A stretch of 5,952 nt of DNA, taken from positions 1 to 5,952 of the forward strand of contig JAFQVU010000006.1 in NCBI GenBank assembly GCA_017407885.1, in the 5' to 3' direction. The notes under the pieces are model-generated. The model saw nothing but the letters and a program-made list of their open reading frames with translations. It was not told where the DNA came from and did not search any database. Both the position numbers and the translations under genes were made by a program. This DNA is from Clostridia bacterium (lineage in GTDB: Bacteria; Bacillota_A; Clostridia; Oscillospirales; CAG-272). Positions 5,188 through 5,952 of this stretch are shown here, one piece after another (the stretch's first letter is position 1; every line of letters begins with the position of its first letter).

Positions 5188-5952
5188 ATTCCACTGCCAC
5201 TCGGCAAATTTGCGGTGCGCCGCAGGTAGATAATGAATGCCGTCCTCTTGGAATATTCCGTGTGTTTTAGGCGTGTTGGTGTACAATTCTGTCTCACGAA
5301 GATCAATTATACGGCAATCGGCGAGCGATGCCTTAAATTTTTCAAAAATATCGTTCATTCGTGAAATGCGGCTCGGCTCATAGTTTTCCGTGAGCGGACG
5401 GTAAAGATAAAAGGGAATACCCGTACCGACGGCGTTGGAGCCGAGGGCAGTGAAAAGTCCCCAGAAAAGATTTTTGTAATTCTCCTCGGCATCATTTAGT
5501 GCCTTGGAGCCGGTGTGGCACTCGGTTTCATACTGATTCCAATGAAGACCGATTACTTGCGGACGTTTGCCTGCGGCGATGAGATTCATGCTCGCAAGCG
5601 AGAGTATTTCGGTGGCAAGCGGATAGAGCGAGATATCACATGCGCCAAGCTTTCCTGGCTTCATCACGGGATCACGAAGTGCGTACCACATATTCCATGA
5701 ATGCGCTTCATACTGTGCAACGCCCTGCGCTCCTATTGATATCTGTATAACATAAAGGTCGGGAAGATCACGTCCGCCGTCGATAGCACGCTGCCACATT
5801 GTGGCAAAATAGTTGGCAAGACAGCAGGTATCATCCTGCGTTTCGCCGAGGTTCATACCGTCAGTTGTAAATCCGCTCCACTTGATGTCGTTAAGTCCGT
5901 ACGCTTGATTATATTCACGTGACAGACCGTGAACATTTTTAAGCGGTGTATG
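5164..5952 (-). CDS. SGNH / sialate O-acetylesterase-like carbohydrate esterase, C-terminal part
   Basis: The frame is open to the window edge, so the N-terminus is missing. The visible part is about 262 residues; the Met at 5856 lies inside continuous coding sequence (WSGFTTDG precedes it) and is probably not the start. Seen: DLPDLYVIQISIGAQGV (residues 31-46 from that Met), comparable to the oxyanion region of the family; VIGLHWNQYETE (101-112), which resembles the hhWxQGExD block of sialate-O-acetylesterase (SASA/DUF303) proteins; and a C-terminal DGIH (codons in 5230-5244), matching the Asp-x-x-His catalytic pair of SGNH hydrolases. The nucleophile block GQSNM would be upstream, outside the window. 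The likely activity is removal of acetyl groups from a glycan, but the substrate cannot be told, and whether it is secreted cannot be judged without the N-terminus. It could also be a more distant SGNH hydrolase. Confidence 0.7.
   Translation of the reverse strand, partial: HTPLKNVHGLSREYNQAYGLNDIKWSGFTTDGMNLGETQDDTCCLANYFATMWQRAIDGGRDLPDLYVIQISIGAQGVAQYEAHSWNMWYALRDPVMKPGKLGACDISLYPLATEILSLASMNLIAAGKRPQVIGLHWNQYETECHTGSKALNDAEENYKNLFWGLFTALGSNAVGTGIPFYLYRPLTENYEPSRISRMNDIFEKFKASLADCRIIDLRETELYTNTPKTHGIFQEDGIHYLPAAHRKFAEWQWNDLFDDGE

Overview
The window looks like core chromosome from an uncultured Clostridia-type Firmicute, possibly Oscillospirales. This is inferred from gene content and style: moderate GC, AGGAGG-like ribosome sites, a four-cysteine ribosomal protein L31, a classic extended -10 promoter and several simple intrinsic terminators. 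No rRNA or other phylogenetic marker is present to fix the lineage.

Layout, left to right. The plus strand carries the last ~415 codons of a GTP-dependent phosphoenolpyruvate carboxykinase (pckG), ending at a bidirectional terminator at 1264-1294. Everything after that is read from the minus strand, so in transcription order it runs from right to left. First comes a partial SGNH / sialate-O-acetylesterase-like carbohydrate esterase (5164 to the window edge), then alanine racemase (alr), ribosomal protein L31 (rpmE) with its own strong promoter and terminator, then the GTPase HflX, and finally a YigZ/IMPACT-family protein whose start lies inside the end of hflX. No gene-free stretch exceeds 300 bases. 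The longest, 3261-3519, holds a hairpin array and the rpmE terminator.

Functionally this is a loose set of housekeeping genes rather than one pathway: central carbon metabolism (pckG), cell wall D-alanine supply (alr), ribosome composition (rpmE), rescue or splitting of stalled ribosomes (hflX) and a translation-linked protein of unclear role (yigZ). hflX and yigZ are almost certainly co-translated.

The most unusual structure is the dense array of about five different perfect or near-perfect short hairpins directly upstream of hflX (3261-3419). The first hairpin can bury a near-consensus Shine-Dalgarno site and a TTG start codon. The last one abuts the ATG of hflX. The hflX reading frame stays open through the whole array, so it could be a translated N-terminal extension, a structured regulatory leader, or an inserted palindromic element. 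A second oddity is an abrupt change of leucine codon choice inside pckG.
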